Assembly (NCBI RefSeq): GCF_031453995.1
Contig: NZ_JAVDPZ010000019.1
Coordinates: forward strand, 1-64,000
Origin: Nitrobacter vulgaris
Lineage (GTDB): Bacteria > Pseudomonadota > Alphaproteobacteria > Rhizobiales > Xanthobacteraceae
Direction: 5' to 3'
DNA length: 64,000 nucleotides
The translations under genes and the position numbers were made by a program. Positions 25,873-35,046 of the stretch are shown one piece after another (positions within the stretch are counted from its first letter, which is position 1; the number at the start of each line of letters is the position of its first letter). The notes below the pieces were generated by a model. That model saw only the letters and a list, made by a program, of their open reading frames with translations, ran no database searches and was not told the DNA's origin.

Positions 25873-26205
25873 GTGCACAAAACCAAAATCAAGGACCGTT
25901 CTACCTTCGTGGTTTTGGATACAGAAAAAGAGTGGAGCGATCCGGTACCTACCGGTACTTGTACCGGATCGCGGAGTTTGCGGCGAAGGAAGGGACTAGG
26001 ACCCTCGTCACGAGTCAAAATCTACACCTCTAAAAAGAAATATCAAGGATATATCTTTTACTGGACGAACGACGACGTTCGCACTCTCAAGGCGCTCGCG
26101 AAGCAGAGGGCTGACGTAGCCAAGATCGCTCAAAAGCTAAACCGTACTCCCGGTGCAACGGCAGCGAAGGCGTGCGCCTTGGATATTTCGCTGAGCACAA
26201 CGTAG
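25873..26205 (+). CDS. SANT/HTH-like small protein, start unclear
   Basis: Only the last 55 residues look genuine: FYWTNDDVRTLKALAKQ, then VAKIAQKLNRTPGATAAKA, almost the same as the protein at 48668-48844. No start codon lies just upstream of this region; the frame runs back to GTG 25873 through unnatural sequence. It may be a fusion or a remnant whose own start was lost. Confidence 0.4.
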   Translation: MHKTKIKDRSTFVVLDTEKEWSDPVPTGTCTGSRSLRRRKGLGPSSRVKIYTSKKKYQGYIFYWTNDDVRTLKALAKQRADVAKIAQKLNRTPGATAAKACALDISLSTT

Positions 26206-26214
26206 TAGAGCACA

Positions 26215-26252
26215 CATACCGCGCGCCAGTACGTCCATGGTCGCGCGGTATG
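26215..26252. terminator. Hairpin after the SANT/HTH-like gene
   Basis: Perfect 11-bp arms CATACCGCGCG (26215-26225) and CGCGCGGTATG (26242-26252). Confidence 0.5.
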
Positions 26253-26325
26253 ATATCTGCCGTCGTGCGGTGAACTGTATCTCGCCTGGTGCAGAACAAT
26301 TTCTTTAAAATCCATCCATGTCCCT

Positions 26326-26628
26326 TCAGAGCGTTTTGACCTGGATCTGCTGAAAGGACTTCCCTGCACTTTCGAGGATGGCTTCAAGGCGGCCTGCTAT
26401 GCGCAGGCTACGGATAATGACGTCACGATAGAGCGGGTCGATTTCGATCCCGTAACCGCGGCGGCCCGTCTGCTCGGTCGCAATCATGGCATCCGCCACC
26501 AGCGCGACCGGTTTGACCGTCGGATGAAGGGCAAGGTCGGAACGATCGTTACCGAAACTGTTCACGCCGGCGTAGCTCCACACATTGGTGCGGTAGCGGC
26601 CGTGTCTGCCCGCTCGCGGGCTGAGCAT
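26326..26628 (-). pseudogene. DNA methyltransferase C-terminal fragment lacking the cofactor motif
   Basis: About 100 residues ending a ParB/DNA-methylase type enzyme: VWSYAGVNSFGNDR, LHPTVKPVALVADAMI, then EQTGRRGYGIEIDPLYRDVI. In intact members the segment with DPFxGSGxT (S-adenosylmethionine binding) stands between DAMI and ATEQTGRRG; about 25 residues are missing in frame here. The catalytic half upstream is also absent. Non-functional. Confidence 0.6.
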
Positions 26629-26722
26629 CCTCCGGCCAATTTATTCCCAGCAAAGCAACCCGCCCCTGAACTGCGCGTAGACCCCTAATTAAGGGAGCAA
26701 CACCGGCAAACGGGAGGTGCTG

Positions 26723-26947
26723 ATGGCAAACGTAAGGGTAGTGGAGGCGGCCGAGCATCTCGGCGTGTCGAAGAATTTTTTTGGATAAAGCGCGCATTTA
26801 CGGCGGCGGGCCGCGGTTTATGCGGTTCGAGCGCGCGATTGTGTATTCCACCGAAGCGTTGGACGAGTGGCGAGGTCCTGCACGGTCGTCCCCGCCAACG
26901 ACAACAAGCCTACAGCCACGGCCGCCGCCTATGAGGCTGCTGGGTAA
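26723..26947 (+). pseudogene. AlpA-like HTH regulator with two frameshifts
   Basis: The frame from ATG 26723 reads VRVVEAAEHLGVSKN and then hits a run of seven T (26776-26782); with six T it would continue LDKARIYGGGPRFMRFERAI and VYSTEALDEW, the usual MerR/AlpA-type HTH. A second shift near 26880 restores a natural end VVPANDNKPTATAAAYEAAG with stop at 26945-26947. Such proteins regulate or excise prophages. Confidence 0.6.
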
Positions 26948-26961
26948 GACCAACGCTGCTG

Positions 26962-27237
26962 CTATGCCGCGCGGTCTCGTAACGCGACCTCCGCCTCAGC
27001 GTCCAGGTCGTCGAGAACCGCCTCGATAGCCGAGATGACAGTTTGGATGGCAGCGATTTCTGCAATCTGCTGTTTTGACAACGGTCCTTGGTGTCCCATG
27101 AGACCGACAATCAGGTCACGCCGCCGTTCCTTCAACTGAACTAATGGCAACTTGTGATCTTCGAGCAGCGTAGGCATTTCCAACAGGCTCCAGCCGATGC
27201 CTGAAAGTGACTCAAAGTTACTGAGACCAATTTTCAC
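26962..27237 (-). CDS. Hypothetical helical protein
   Basis: 91 residues from GTG 27237, which overlaps the stop of the upstream gene (GTGA). Contains a helical, possibly coiled-coil region (VQLKERRRDLIVGLM, QQIAEIAAIQTVISAIEAVL). No known family. Confidence 0.55.
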   Translation of the reverse strand: MKIGLSNFESLSGIGWSLLEMPTLLEDHKLPLVQLKERRRDLIVGLMGHQGPLSKQQIAEIAAIQTVISAIEAVLDDLDAEAEVALRDRAA

Positions 27238-27497
27238 CGATGCTTAAAATTGTTTGCATCGAAGTCGTCAACAGCAACCTCGCTCGGGTGAGGCGGGTTA
27301 AGGAGTCGTAATCGCTCGCTGTCTGCCGCGGCTTCGTTCGCAATAATCCGAAATGTTTCTTGCGAGCGGGTGCCATTCGCGGCTGACTGTAGAATCCGCT
27401 CGGCCATCAACGCTTTGGTTGATGGATCAGGGCGAACGTCCAGTGTGGCTTGCGCAAGCGCGCCTCGCATTATCGTAACTAGCTCTGCATCAAACAT
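27234..27497 (-). CDS. Hypothetical helical protein
   Basis: 87 residues from ATG 27497 with GGAG upstream; the longer frame to 27605 lacks support. Reads MFDAELVTIMRGALAQATLD and PSTKALMAERILQSAANG. Two-gene unit with the 26962 gene. Not recognised. Confidence 0.55.
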   Translation of the reverse strand: MFDAELVTIMRGALAQATLDVRPDPSTKALMAERILQSAANGTRSQETFRIIANEAAADSERLRLLNPPHPSEVAVDDFDANNFKHR

Positions 27498-27708
27498 CTT
27501 GAATCTCCGTTCTGGCAGCGCTGTACCATGCATCGGTGACGGCTGTACTGCGGAACTCTGACGATGATGAGTCGAGCGAATTAAACTTCGGACAGGTTGA
27601 GTCACATCGTCACACGACGAAGTGATTGACCATTCACATTACCATCACCACCGCGCCCTCGGATGAACTCGCGCGCGGCAATTTTCAATAACGGAGTTTT
27701 TCAAATCA

Positions 27709-27864
27709 ATGAGTGGTTTCTGGAAAATCAACACCACAGAGTCCGCCGCTCTTGCGGCTGACCGCGCGGCATTGAAAGCCTTGGATACGACAAAAAACAA
27801 GGCTACGACCCTCGTCGAAGACGGCGGTACTTTCCGACGCTCCAACGATGACAACCAAACTTAG
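27709..27864 (+). CDS. 51-residue hydrophilic protein
   Basis: ATG 27709 follows CGGAG at reasonable spacing; MSGFWKINTTESAALAADRA then a Thr/Lys-rich helix and polar end. No motif. Likely real on translation signals. Confidence 0.45.
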   Translation: MSGFWKINTTESAALAADRAALKALDTTKNKATTLVEDGGTFRRSNDDNQT

Positions 27865-27881
27865 AAAGAAAAGAAGGTTTT

Positions 27882-28017
27882 ATGGCCGAGTTTGGTGGGC
27901 AGACGCCCCGTCGCGGAAGGCTACACCAATATTCTTAGGGACGATGTAAATAATCCTCGTTTGGAAGAGCAACCTTATGCCAGTTGGGAGTTTGGCTATT
28001 GGGGTGTTTGCCCATGA
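27882..28017 (+). pseudogene. Small gene with a one-base insertion
   Basis: From ATG 27882: MAEFGGQTPRR, then one extra base near 27911-27920 separates it from the natural continuation EGYTNILRDDVNNPRLEEQ and PYASWEFGYWG, stop at 28015-28017. About 44 residues when repaired. Follows the 27709 gene by 17 bases. Confidence 0.45.
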
Positions 28018-28031
28018 CACCCCGCCTGTGG

Positions 28032-28062
28032 CGGTCCCGGCATTTGCAGGCTGCCGGGGCCG
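28032..28062 (+). terminator. Imperfect hairpin after the small genes
   Basis: Arms around GGTCCCGGCA and TGCCGGGGCC; near-perfect stem, no clear T-run. Confidence 0.4.
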
Positions 28063-28147
28063 TCGCTTGGTCTTGTAGAGTCCATTCCGAAAGGCTTTCT
28101 CCGCGCCCCCTGTGATAGACTGACCTCAAGACAGGAGGAGGCAAGTC

Positions 28148-28375
28148 ATGACAGAACGCCGCGAACTATATCGAAGCCCAAATGGCGATTCCTGGTACTT
28201 AGGTCGCGAGCCGACAGACGGGCATGCCTTTATCATTCACCAGCCTAATTCCCCATCCGGCGGACGGTTGTCGCATATTGAACTGGGAGAATTCCTACGG
28301 AGTGGGAAAGGCCCAGAACAGCAGGCATTGCTCCGTTTGATTGGGACACTCGTCGAAGTGCCGCCATACGCTTAA
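28148..28375 (+). CDS. Hypothetical protein
   Basis: 75 residues; excellent ribosome site ACAGGAGGAGGCAAGTC before ATG. Beta-rich start MTERRELYRSPNGDSWYLG then HIELGEFLRSG. Not assigned to a family I can name; compact single-domain protein. Confidence 0.65.
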   Translation: MTERRELYRSPNGDSWYLGREPTDGHAFIIHQPNSPSGGRLSHIELGEFLRSGKGPEQQALLRLIGTLVEVPPYA

Positions 28376-28397
28376 TGCATTGCTCGGGCGAGATTTT

Positions 28398-28568
28398 CTA
28401 TTTGTGAGTTGGCAACTGTCCATCTAGCCAGTCTTGCTCCTCGGCAAGTGCGAGCCAGGCATCCTGCATGCGTCTATAGCGGTTCTTCGAAGGCAGGTCC
28501 TTCGCATCGTCGGCGAGTTCACCGCAGTTGCGGGCATTTTCTCTGTACTGTTCTGACTTGGTCAACAT
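28398..28568 (-). CDS. 56-residue helical protein
   Basis: ATG 28568 with GGAGCGGCTC upstream; MLTKSEQYRENARNCGELAD, then YRRMQDAWLALAEEQDWLDG. Short antiparallel-helix type found often in Bradyrhizobium genomes, function unknown. Confidence 0.6.
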   Translation of the reverse strand: MLTKSEQYRENARNCGELADDAKDLPSKNRYRRMQDAWLALAEEQDWLDGQLPTHK

Positions 28569-28703
28569 GAGCCGCTCCGGCGAGGTTCTCTATTTGAAGG
28601 ACGAAAAAATGCCCGCCGTTTGCGAGATGAAAAGCATCCCCCTTGACGGCGGCGGGCCTGCCTTGCATTCGTCCGGCTTAGGTCTGTAGGCGGCACCTTG
28701 CCT

Positions 28704-29015
28704 TCACTTCCTCGCTTCGTAGGGCAGAAAGTACACACCCTCGCGAGCGCCCAGGCGCTCCTGTTCCCAAGCCTTACGCTCCTCGTCGGTAGCCGGGATG
28801 AATGCAAAGCAACTCTCAGCGCCCACTGTTTCGCCCGCTGCCGTTAGCGCCTCCTGGACCAGGCCATACACTTTTGGGGTCCCGATCAATTCCTGCATAC
28901 GCTCGTCTTCCGACGACAAGTTTACGGTGCCTACGCGCACACCATGCTCATCCGGGCTGCCCTCGTTCAGAACGAGGAAGATCGTGGTTAGCTCAGAATC
29001 CGTAGGTTCGCTCAT
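28704..29015 (-). CDS. Hypothetical protein coupled to a ribbon-helix-helix gene
   Basis: 103 residues: MSEPTDSELTTIFLVLNEGS, then GTPKVYGLVQEALTAAGE and a C-terminal FLPYEARK. ATG overlaps the regulator stop (ATGA), the same layout as 14875/15129. No recognised domain. Confidence 0.6.
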   Translation of the reverse strand: MSEPTDSELTTIFLVLNEGSPDEHGVRVGTVNLSSEDERMQELIGTPKVYGLVQEALTAAGETVGAESCFAFIPATDEERKAWEQERLGAREGVYFLPYEARK

Positions 29016-29212
29016 CTATCCCTCCTCGCTTTCAGCCCAATCTCTACCAGCCTCCGAACCGCTTCCGGACGGCCAGGTAGGTCGTCTTGTTTCCGACGCC
29101 AGTCGTCGAGGGCCTTGGCCATACCGGGCTGGACGCGAACGCCGATTAGATCGCCAGTTGCAGGCGCCCTCTTTTTTGGTGTTTTCATGTTATCACGAAT
29201 TGAATTATTCAT
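29012..29212 (-). CDS. Ribbon-helix-helix DNA-binding protein (second module)
   Basis: 66 residues; basic N-terminus with TPKKRAPATGDLIGVRVQPG, then WRRKQDDLPGRPEAVRRLVE, the ribbon-helix-helix helix motif. Upstream elements resemble those of 15129 (GATATCACGAAAA in place of GATATCAGAAAA). Probably represses its own operon. Confidence 0.7.
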   Translation of the reverse strand: MNNSIRDNMKTPKKRAPATGDLIGVRVQPGMAKALDDWRRKQDDLPGRPEAVRRLVEIGLKARRDR

Positions 29213-29296
29213 GCAACCATGATATCACGAAAACAGGCCGGAGCAAAGTGGCGACCTCGCGTCCGGCTCTAACCGCAACCGCCGTCTAGGAGCGAT
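29213..29296. promoter_or_regulatory. Second copy of the divergent control region and leader hairpin
   Basis: Aligned with 15333-15419: ATGATATCACGAAAACAGGCC, hairpin arms GGCCGGA / TCCGGCT, then CTCTAACC, a purine-rich GGAG and an ATGGCTACA start. Arms differ from the first copy yet still pair. The gene behind it stops after 15 codons and is dead. Confidence 0.5.
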
Positions 29297-29551
29297 CATG
29301 GCTACAACCACGTTGCCGATGCGACCGCACCAGCCATTGCGCTAGCGCGGTTGCCGTCCTGCGTCGCATTCTCCGCCGCCTAAACGATGACGGCTTCGGC
29401 CGCGTCACGCGGCCTCAGCGGCTGAAACACCGGGCTCGAAAGCGCGCCAATAAGCGAGGCATATAGCCAACAAAAACCTAAATGATTTTTAGGTAGCCTT
29501 TTTCCGAGAATAGGTTTCCCGAATCTGAGAATAGGTTGAACCGGGTCGCGT
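29297..29551. other. Gap with dead gene start and direct repeats
   Basis: Holds the decayed counterpart of the 15420 gene, a hairpin CCTAAATGATTTTTAGG (about 29477-29493) and two copies of GAGAATAGGTT (about 29506 and 29527). Confidence 0.35.
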
Positions 29552-29761
29552 CTAGGTGTCCGGATCAAGCGCCCGAAACATCAAATCCAAAAGCATCGGC
29601 CGCCGCGCTGGGTCAGCGGCCTTCAACATTTTCGAAAACGCCGCCGCGACTGCACTTGTGCCCGCTACCCATCGGCCATCGGCGACGCGCGTCATGAGAA
29701 TGCCCGTACTCGAAGCTTCAAAAATGAAATCAGGTGTTTCGAGTTTCAAATCGTCCACCAT
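29552..29761 (-). CDS. Small hypothetical protein, tandem paralogue A
   Basis: 69 residues, DLKLETPDFIFEASSTGILM then TRVADGRWVAG and a helix. The protein at 29805 has the same plan (LKLQGPNFNFETFSEGL, ITRIADSE). Both look like beta-hairpin plus helix; function unknown. Confidence 0.6.
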   Translation of the reverse strand: MVDDLKLETPDFIFEASSTGILMTRVADGRWVAGTSAVAAAFSKMLKAADPARRPMLLDLMFRALDPDT

Positions 29762-29804
29762 AAAATCCCCCTTTCCTCAAAAGGCACTGTCTGGATCGGC
29801 GCGG

Positions 29805-30008
29805 TTACGCCAGAGCGTCGAACATCAATCCAAACAGCCTTTCTCGATACGCATCCGGCATTTCCGTCGTGACCATCTTTGCAAAGATAGCGACCGCTTC
29901 AGCGCTGTTCGAAGCGCGTTGCTCACTGTCCGCAATTCGCGTAATGCGTAATCCCTCACTAAAGGTTTCAAAGTTGAAGTTCGGACCTTGAAGTTTCAAA
30001 TTACTCAT
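29805..30008 (-). CDS. Small hypothetical protein, tandem paralogue B
   Basis: 67 residues, paralogue of the neighbouring 29552 gene. The shared positions (LKL, F-F, TR-AD, F-KM, LM-AL) over the whole length point to tandem duplication followed by divergence. Confidence 0.6.
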   Translation of the reverse strand: MSNLKLQGPNFNFETFSEGLRITRIADSEQRASNSAEAVAIFAKMVTTEMPDAYRERLFGLMFDALA

Positions 30009-30357
30009 AAAAAAACCTTCTCGTTGAAAAAGACTGTCAGTTCAAAATTGGTTTGCTTTCACTCGCCAAGTATTCGCCGAGCCATGATGGATCACCGAAT
30101 CTGTGAGTCAACTTGACTGCAGCGTCACGATTGCCATCAAGTATCGTTTTGAAGCGCTCTTGATTACCCCGCGGAGGAACCTACGCGAGCCTGGTGACCA
30201 AAGGGAATTGCTCCCTTCTCTGATAGCCGATCAAAGCGCCCCCACGATGCGCGGTTCGATTGCTTTCGCCAATTGTTCACGGGATCGGGCGGCCAGTCTG
30301 TGCACTCATGCTACAGCGTATACAGGTTACGCTTTTGCAGCGTCCGCTCGGCAGCTC
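30009..30357. other. No gene seen
   Basis: No convincing frame. Leads into the FixK/FNR box at 30358. Confidence 0.3.
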
Positions 30358-30371
30358 TTGATCTAGATCAA
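30358..30371. promoter_or_regulatory. FixK/FNR-type box upstream of phosphoketolase
   Basis: TTGATCTAGATCAA is a perfect 14-bp palindrome matching the FNR/FixK consensus TTGAT-N4-ATCAA. About 200 bases upstream of the phosphoketolase start, it predicts induction under low oxygen. Spacing leaves room for a long leader or a small gene in between. Confidence 0.75.
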
Positions 30372-30572
30372 ACTGGCTGTTCGGTCTCGGGATGACCATC
30401 GAACGGTGAAAGGTATGGAAGGCTGGCGGAATTCGCATCCGAGTTCACAGCGACAATCTTCCGGGAACGGAAGTGATGCTGGGGGAGGGCGGGCCGATGG
30501 AAATGCGGATCGGAGCTTCTAGGTGAGGACTGACAACATCTCTAACGTTGCAGGTATCGCTGGGAGATAGGG
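30372..30572. other. Leader region of phosphoketolase with possible remnant
   Basis: One frame reads GGIRIRVHSDNLPGTEVMLG without a start codon and ends just before the phosphoketolase gene; it may be the end of a deleted gene. Confidence 0.3.
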
Positions 30573-32978
30573 ATGGCAAGCACGCTTTCTAGCAAAGAGC
30601 GGGCGATGATGGATGCGTACTGGCGGGCGGCCAATTACCTTTCGGTCGGCCAGATCTATCTCTACGACAACCCGCTGCTTAAGCAATCGCTCACAAAGGA
30701 TCACATCAAGCCGAGGCTTCTTGGCCACTGGGGAACGACGCCAGGCCTGAACTTCATCTATGTCCACCTTAACCGGGTGATTAAGAAGCACGATCTCGAC
30801 GTGATCTACATCACCGGCCCCGGACACGGTGGTCCCGGGCTGGTCGCGAACGCTTACCTGGAGGGGACCTACAGCGAGGTCTATCCGAACATTTCTCCCG
30901 ATGAAGAGGGAATGAAGCGACTATTCACCCAATTCTCCTTCCCGGGCGGTATCCCGAGCCACGTTGCACCGGAGACCCCTGGCTCGATTCACGAAGGCGG
31001 GGAACTCGGCTACGCCCTCTCACATGCCTACGGAGCGGCCTTCGACAACCCCAATTTAATCGTGGCCTGTGTCGTCGGCGACGGCGAAGCGGAAACTGGA
31101 CCGCTGGCAACGAGCTGGCATTCCAATAAGTTCTTGAACCCGGCGACCGATGGAGTGGTCTTGCCGATACTTCACTTGAACGGCTACAAGATCGCCAATC
31201 CCTGCATTCTCGCGCGCATCAGTCATGATGAATTGGATCATCTATTTCGCGGTTACGGCTATACGCCATATTTCGTCGAGGGGGATGAGCCGGAAAAAAT
31301 GCACGAGCTGATGGCCGCAACCATGGATAAGGTTGTCGGGGAAATTCAGCGCATTAAATCCGCCGCACTCAAAGATGGATTTGAGGAGCGCCCACTATGG
31401 CCGATGATTGTACTCCGCACACCCAAAGGCTGGACATGTCCGAAGGAAATTGATGGCAAGCGCACAGAGGATTATTGGCGATCTCACCAGGTGCCGATGG
31501 GTGAGATGCATCGGAACGCGGCCCATGTGCGTCTCCTCGAAGAGTGGATGAGGAGCTATCGACCTTCAGAGCTGTTCGATGACAGCGGCCAGCTCCTCCC
31601 CGAGTTGGCCGACCTCGCCCCTCGAGGCGCACGTCGCATGAGCGCCAACCCACATACCAATGGCGGGTTGATCCTGCGCGAACTGCGGCTGCCAAATTTT
31701 CGCGATTACGCTGTTGACGTGACCGCACCCGGCGTCGAAACCGCCGAATCTACGAGAGTCATGGGTCGGTTCCTTCGCGATGTAATGAAGCTAAATATGG
31801 AGGCCCGTAATTTCCGGCTCTTCAGTCCGGACGAGAACAACTCGAACCGCTGGCAGGATGTACTGGAAGTCACCAATCGTGCCTGGGCCGCAAATACTTT
31901 CCCCTGGGATGATCATCTAGCACCCGATGGGCGGATTATGGAAATGCTCAGCGAGCATCAATGCCAAGGCTGGCTCGAGGGCTATCTTCTGACCGGCCGG
32001 CACGGCTTTTTCTCCTGCTATGAGGCGTTCATCCACATCATTGACTCGATGTTCAATCAGCACGCCAAGTGGCTGAAGGTTTGCAATCACATTCCATGGC
32101 GGCGGCCTATTGGCTCGCTAAACTACTTATTGTCGAGCCATGTCTGGCGCCAGGACCACAACGGCTTCAGCCATCAAGACCCAGGGTTTATCGACCACGT
32201 CATCAACAAAAAAGCTGAGGTCATCCGCGTCTATCTCCCCCCTGATGCTAATTGCTTGCTCTCGGTCACTGATCATTGTCTGCGCAGCCGAAACTACGTC
32301 AACGTCGTCGTCGCGGGGAAGCAGCCCGCTCCTCAATGGTTGACGATGGACGAGGCTGTCAAGCATTGCGAAGCTGGATTGGGTATTTGGGAATGGGCCA
32401 GCAACGACCATGGTGGCGAGCCCGATGTCGTAATGGCCTGCTGTGGTGACGTGCCAACGCTGGAGACGCTCGCCGCTGTCGACCTCCTTCGAAGGTACGC
32501 GCCCGATCTAAAAGTCCGCGTCATCAATGTCGTCAATCTGATGAAGCTGCAGCCTTCGAGCGAGCATCCGCATGGTCTGACTGATCATGATTTCGACGTG
32601 CTTTTCACGACTGACAAGCCGATCATCTTTGCGTTCCACGGGTACCCGTGGCTGATTCACAGACTGACCTACCGGCGCACGAGCCACAACAACGTGCATG
32701 TGCGGGGTTACAAGGAAGAGGGCACCACCACGACACCGTTCGATATGTGCGTGCTTAACGAGCTAGATCGCTTCCACCTCGTCAGCGACGTAATCGATCG
32801 CGTGCCGAAGCTTGGATCGCGCGCTGCCTACGCCAAGCAGGCCATCCGCGACAAGCTCATCGACCACAGGACCTTCATCGCCCGGTGTGGAGACGACATG
32901 CCGGAGATCACTGGCTGGAGATGGGGGCAGGAGGCGTCTTCTGCGGTCGTTCACTCGACCGAGGCAGACAACGTCTAA
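30573..32978 (+). CDS. xfp: Xylulose-5-phosphate/fructose-6-phosphate phosphoketolase
   Basis: 801 residues, normal for the family, ATG after GGGAGATAGGG. Thiamine-diphosphate enzyme that splits xylulose 5-phosphate or fructose 6-phosphate with phosphate into acetyl phosphate and a triose or tetrose phosphate. Signatures: YITGPGHGGPG, SHVAPETPGSIHEGGELGYA, the cofactor motif GDGEAETGPLATSWHSNKF, and PILHLNGYKIANP. Acetyl phosphate would go to acetate kinase, whose gene in this cluster is broken (38324-38757). Predicted to be under FixK/FNR control. No damage seen. Confidence 0.95.
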   Translation: MASTLSSKERAMMDAYWRAANYLSVGQIYLYDNPLLKQSLTKDHIKPRLLGHWGTTPGLNFIYVHLNRVIKKHDLDVIYITGPGHGGPGLVANAYLEGTYSEVYPNISPDEEGMKRLFTQFSFPGGIPSHVAPETPGSIHEGGELGYALSHAYGAAFDNPNLIVACVVGDGEAETGPLATSWHSNKFLNPATDGVVLPILHLNGYKIANPCILARISHDELDHLFRGYGYTPYFVEGDEPEKMHELMAATMDKVVGEIQRIKSAALKDGFEERPLWPMIVLRTPKGWTCPKEIDGKRTEDYWRSHQVPMGEMHRNAAHVRLLEEWMRSYRPSELFDDSGQLLPELADLAPRGARRMSANPHTNGGLILRELRLPNFRDYAVDVTAPGVETAESTRVMGRFLRDVMKLNMEARNFRLFSPDENNSNRWQDVLEVTNRAWAANTFPWDDHLAPDGRIMEMLSEHQCQGWLEGYLLTGRHGFFSCYEAFIHIIDSMFNQHAKWLKVCNHIPWRRPIGSLNYLLSSHVWRQDHNGFSHQDPGFIDHVINKKAEVIRVYLPPDANCLLSVTDHCLRSRNYVNVVVAGKQPAPQWLTMDEAVKHCEAGLGIWEWASNDHGGEPDVVMACCGDVPTLETLAAVDLLRRYAPDLKVRVINVVNLMKLQPSSEHPHGLTDHDFDVLFTTDKPIIFAFHGYPWLIHRLTYRRTSHNNVHVRGYKEEGTTTTPFDMCVLNELDRFHLVSDVIDRVPKLGSRAAYAKQAIRDKLIDHRTFIARCGDDMPEITGWRWGQEASSAVVHSTEADNV

Positions 32979-32998
32979 AGGTGCCGGCGGAGCCGAAA

Positions 32999-35046
32999 AT
33001 GAACGTTTGCGCGATGAGACATGAGAAGACAGCGTGGAGCCTCAATGGCCGGCCATCCCACGATTATCCGGCCGACGAATGGAACGTCGTCGAAAAAGCG
33101 TTTCATCCCGAATTGCGGGCTCAGCTCGAAACGATGCTAGCGTTCGGTAACGGGTACCTCGGCATACGGGGGTGCCCGGAGGAGAGCGGCCCAAACTCTG
33201 AAAACGGCACTTTCATTAATGGGTTCTATGAAACGTGGTCGATCATCTACGGAGAAGAAGCTTACGGTTTCGCAAGGACTGGTCAGACGATCTGTAACGT
33301 GACCGACTGAAAAGTCATCAAACTTTTCGTCGACGACGAGCCGTTCTGGCTGCCCCATGCGCACCTTTTGAACTACGACCGACGACTCAATATGAAGACG
33401 GGAACACTAGACAGGGAGATTGTTTGGGAAACTCCATCTGGCAAACAGGTGTCCATTATATCCCGACGTTTGGTCTCCTTCGTCAATAGGCATGTGACCG
33501 CCATCTCCTATCGTGTAACAATACTCAATGCACAAGCTTTTGTCGTGATCTCTTCGGAGATGACCGCAGACGAACGCGGCACTCGCAGCAGGGAAGACGA
33601 TCCACGACTGGCGAAAGCCCATCCAGGCCGCGTGCTGCATCAGCGGTCCACCTATTCCAAAGACCGCCGCATCGTGCTGTGCCATTCGACCGAAAGAAGC
33701 CGGTTCGTCCTCGCATGCGCGACTGACCATGCGATAGAGAGCGTTTGCCGTATTCCTACAAAGTCGCCCATAGTGGTGACTCCGGCCAAGTCGCCTTCAC
33801 AATCGAAGCGCGGCCGGGCTGCTCCATCCAGCTTACCAAATTCATGGCCTATCACGCCTCGCAGACGGATTCTCCCGAACAGATCTGCAGCCGTGCTGGG
33901 TGGACAATGGATCGCGTGATGAGCCAGGGCTTCCAGAATTTGCTCGCCTCCCAGGAGCAGTACATGGACGATTTCTGGCGCAGAAGCGATGTTCGGATCA
34001 AGGACGTCAGAGAAGATCGAACAAAACGCAGCACCGCCGAGATCCAGCAGGCAATCAGGTTCAATCTTTTTCACATCCTGCAGGCCTCGGCGTGTACCGA
34101 AGACAGGGGTGTGCCGGCGAAGGGCCTAACCGGACAGGCCTATGAAGGGCACTACTTCTGGGACACCGAAATCTACCTTCTGCCGTTTCTGACGTACACC
34201 TCGCCCCGCATCGCCAGGAACCTGCTGGCACTCCGCTACAAGATGCTGCCTCAGGCACGGGCCCGCGCCAAGGAGTTAGGCCACCGGGGAGCGATGTTTC
34301 CGTGGCGCACCATTAGCGGCGAAGAAGCATCGGCATATTACGCCGCAGATACCGCACAATATCACATCAACGCAGACATTATATACGGGCTGCGCAAGTA
34401 CGTGCAGGCAACGAGCGATGAATCGTTTCTGCGGGACTACGGCGCCGAAATGCTCGTCGAAACCGCACGTCTGTGGGCGGACTTGGGCTTCTACTCGGAT
34501 ACTAAAGGCGACAGGTTCTGTATCAACGGCGTCACCGGGCCAGACGAATACAATGCAGTCGTAAACAACAATGCATACACGAACTTGATGGTCCGCGAAA
34601 ACTTGCGCTACGTCGAATCCATGCGCAAGATAGAACCGGACGCATACAATACTCTTGTGCACAAAACGGCACTCGAACCCTCTGAGGTGACAGCATGGAT
34701 TCGCGCGGCGGAAAACATGTATGTCCCATATGACGAGAAGCTGGATATCATTCCTCAGGACGACAGCTTTCTGGGCCGAGAGCCGTGGGATCTTCAGAAT
34801 ACGCCGCGCGAGCGTTATCCGCTGCTCTTGTTTTATCATCCACTGAACATTTATCGAAAACGAGTGATCAAACAGGCGGACGTGCTTCTAGCGATGTTCC
34901 TGCTGGGTGATGCTTTTCCAACTGAGAGTTCAGATTGTTGGATCGGCGAGCTCCGTCGGCAAAAATCGATGTGCGCCAAGATGACCAGAAAGGCGATCCG
35001 GTTTCGTGAGTCAGAATGCGATTGGGCCAGCATGGAGGACGAACCT
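32999..35046 (+). pseudogene. GH65 glycoside phosphorylase, nonsense codon, frameshift and lost C-terminus
   Basis: From ATG 32999 (GGAG upstream) the N-terminal domain reads RAQLETMLAFGNGYLGIRG, then an in-frame TGA at 33308-33310 inside VTD-KVIKLFVDDEPF, then continues to about 33740 where the frame changes. The catalytic barrel follows (EGHYFWDTEIYLLPFLTYT, GVTGPDEYNAVVNNNAYTN with the general acid Glu) but homology stops at FLLGDAFPTE and the C-terminal sandwich is missing. It would have phosphorolysed trehalose, maltose or a similar disaccharide. The remainder is in frame with glgP. Confidence 0.8.

Noticed and set aside
34276..34839. 187-residue antisense frame within the GH65 remnant
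   Set aside because: The sense strand encodes recognisable GH65 motifs.
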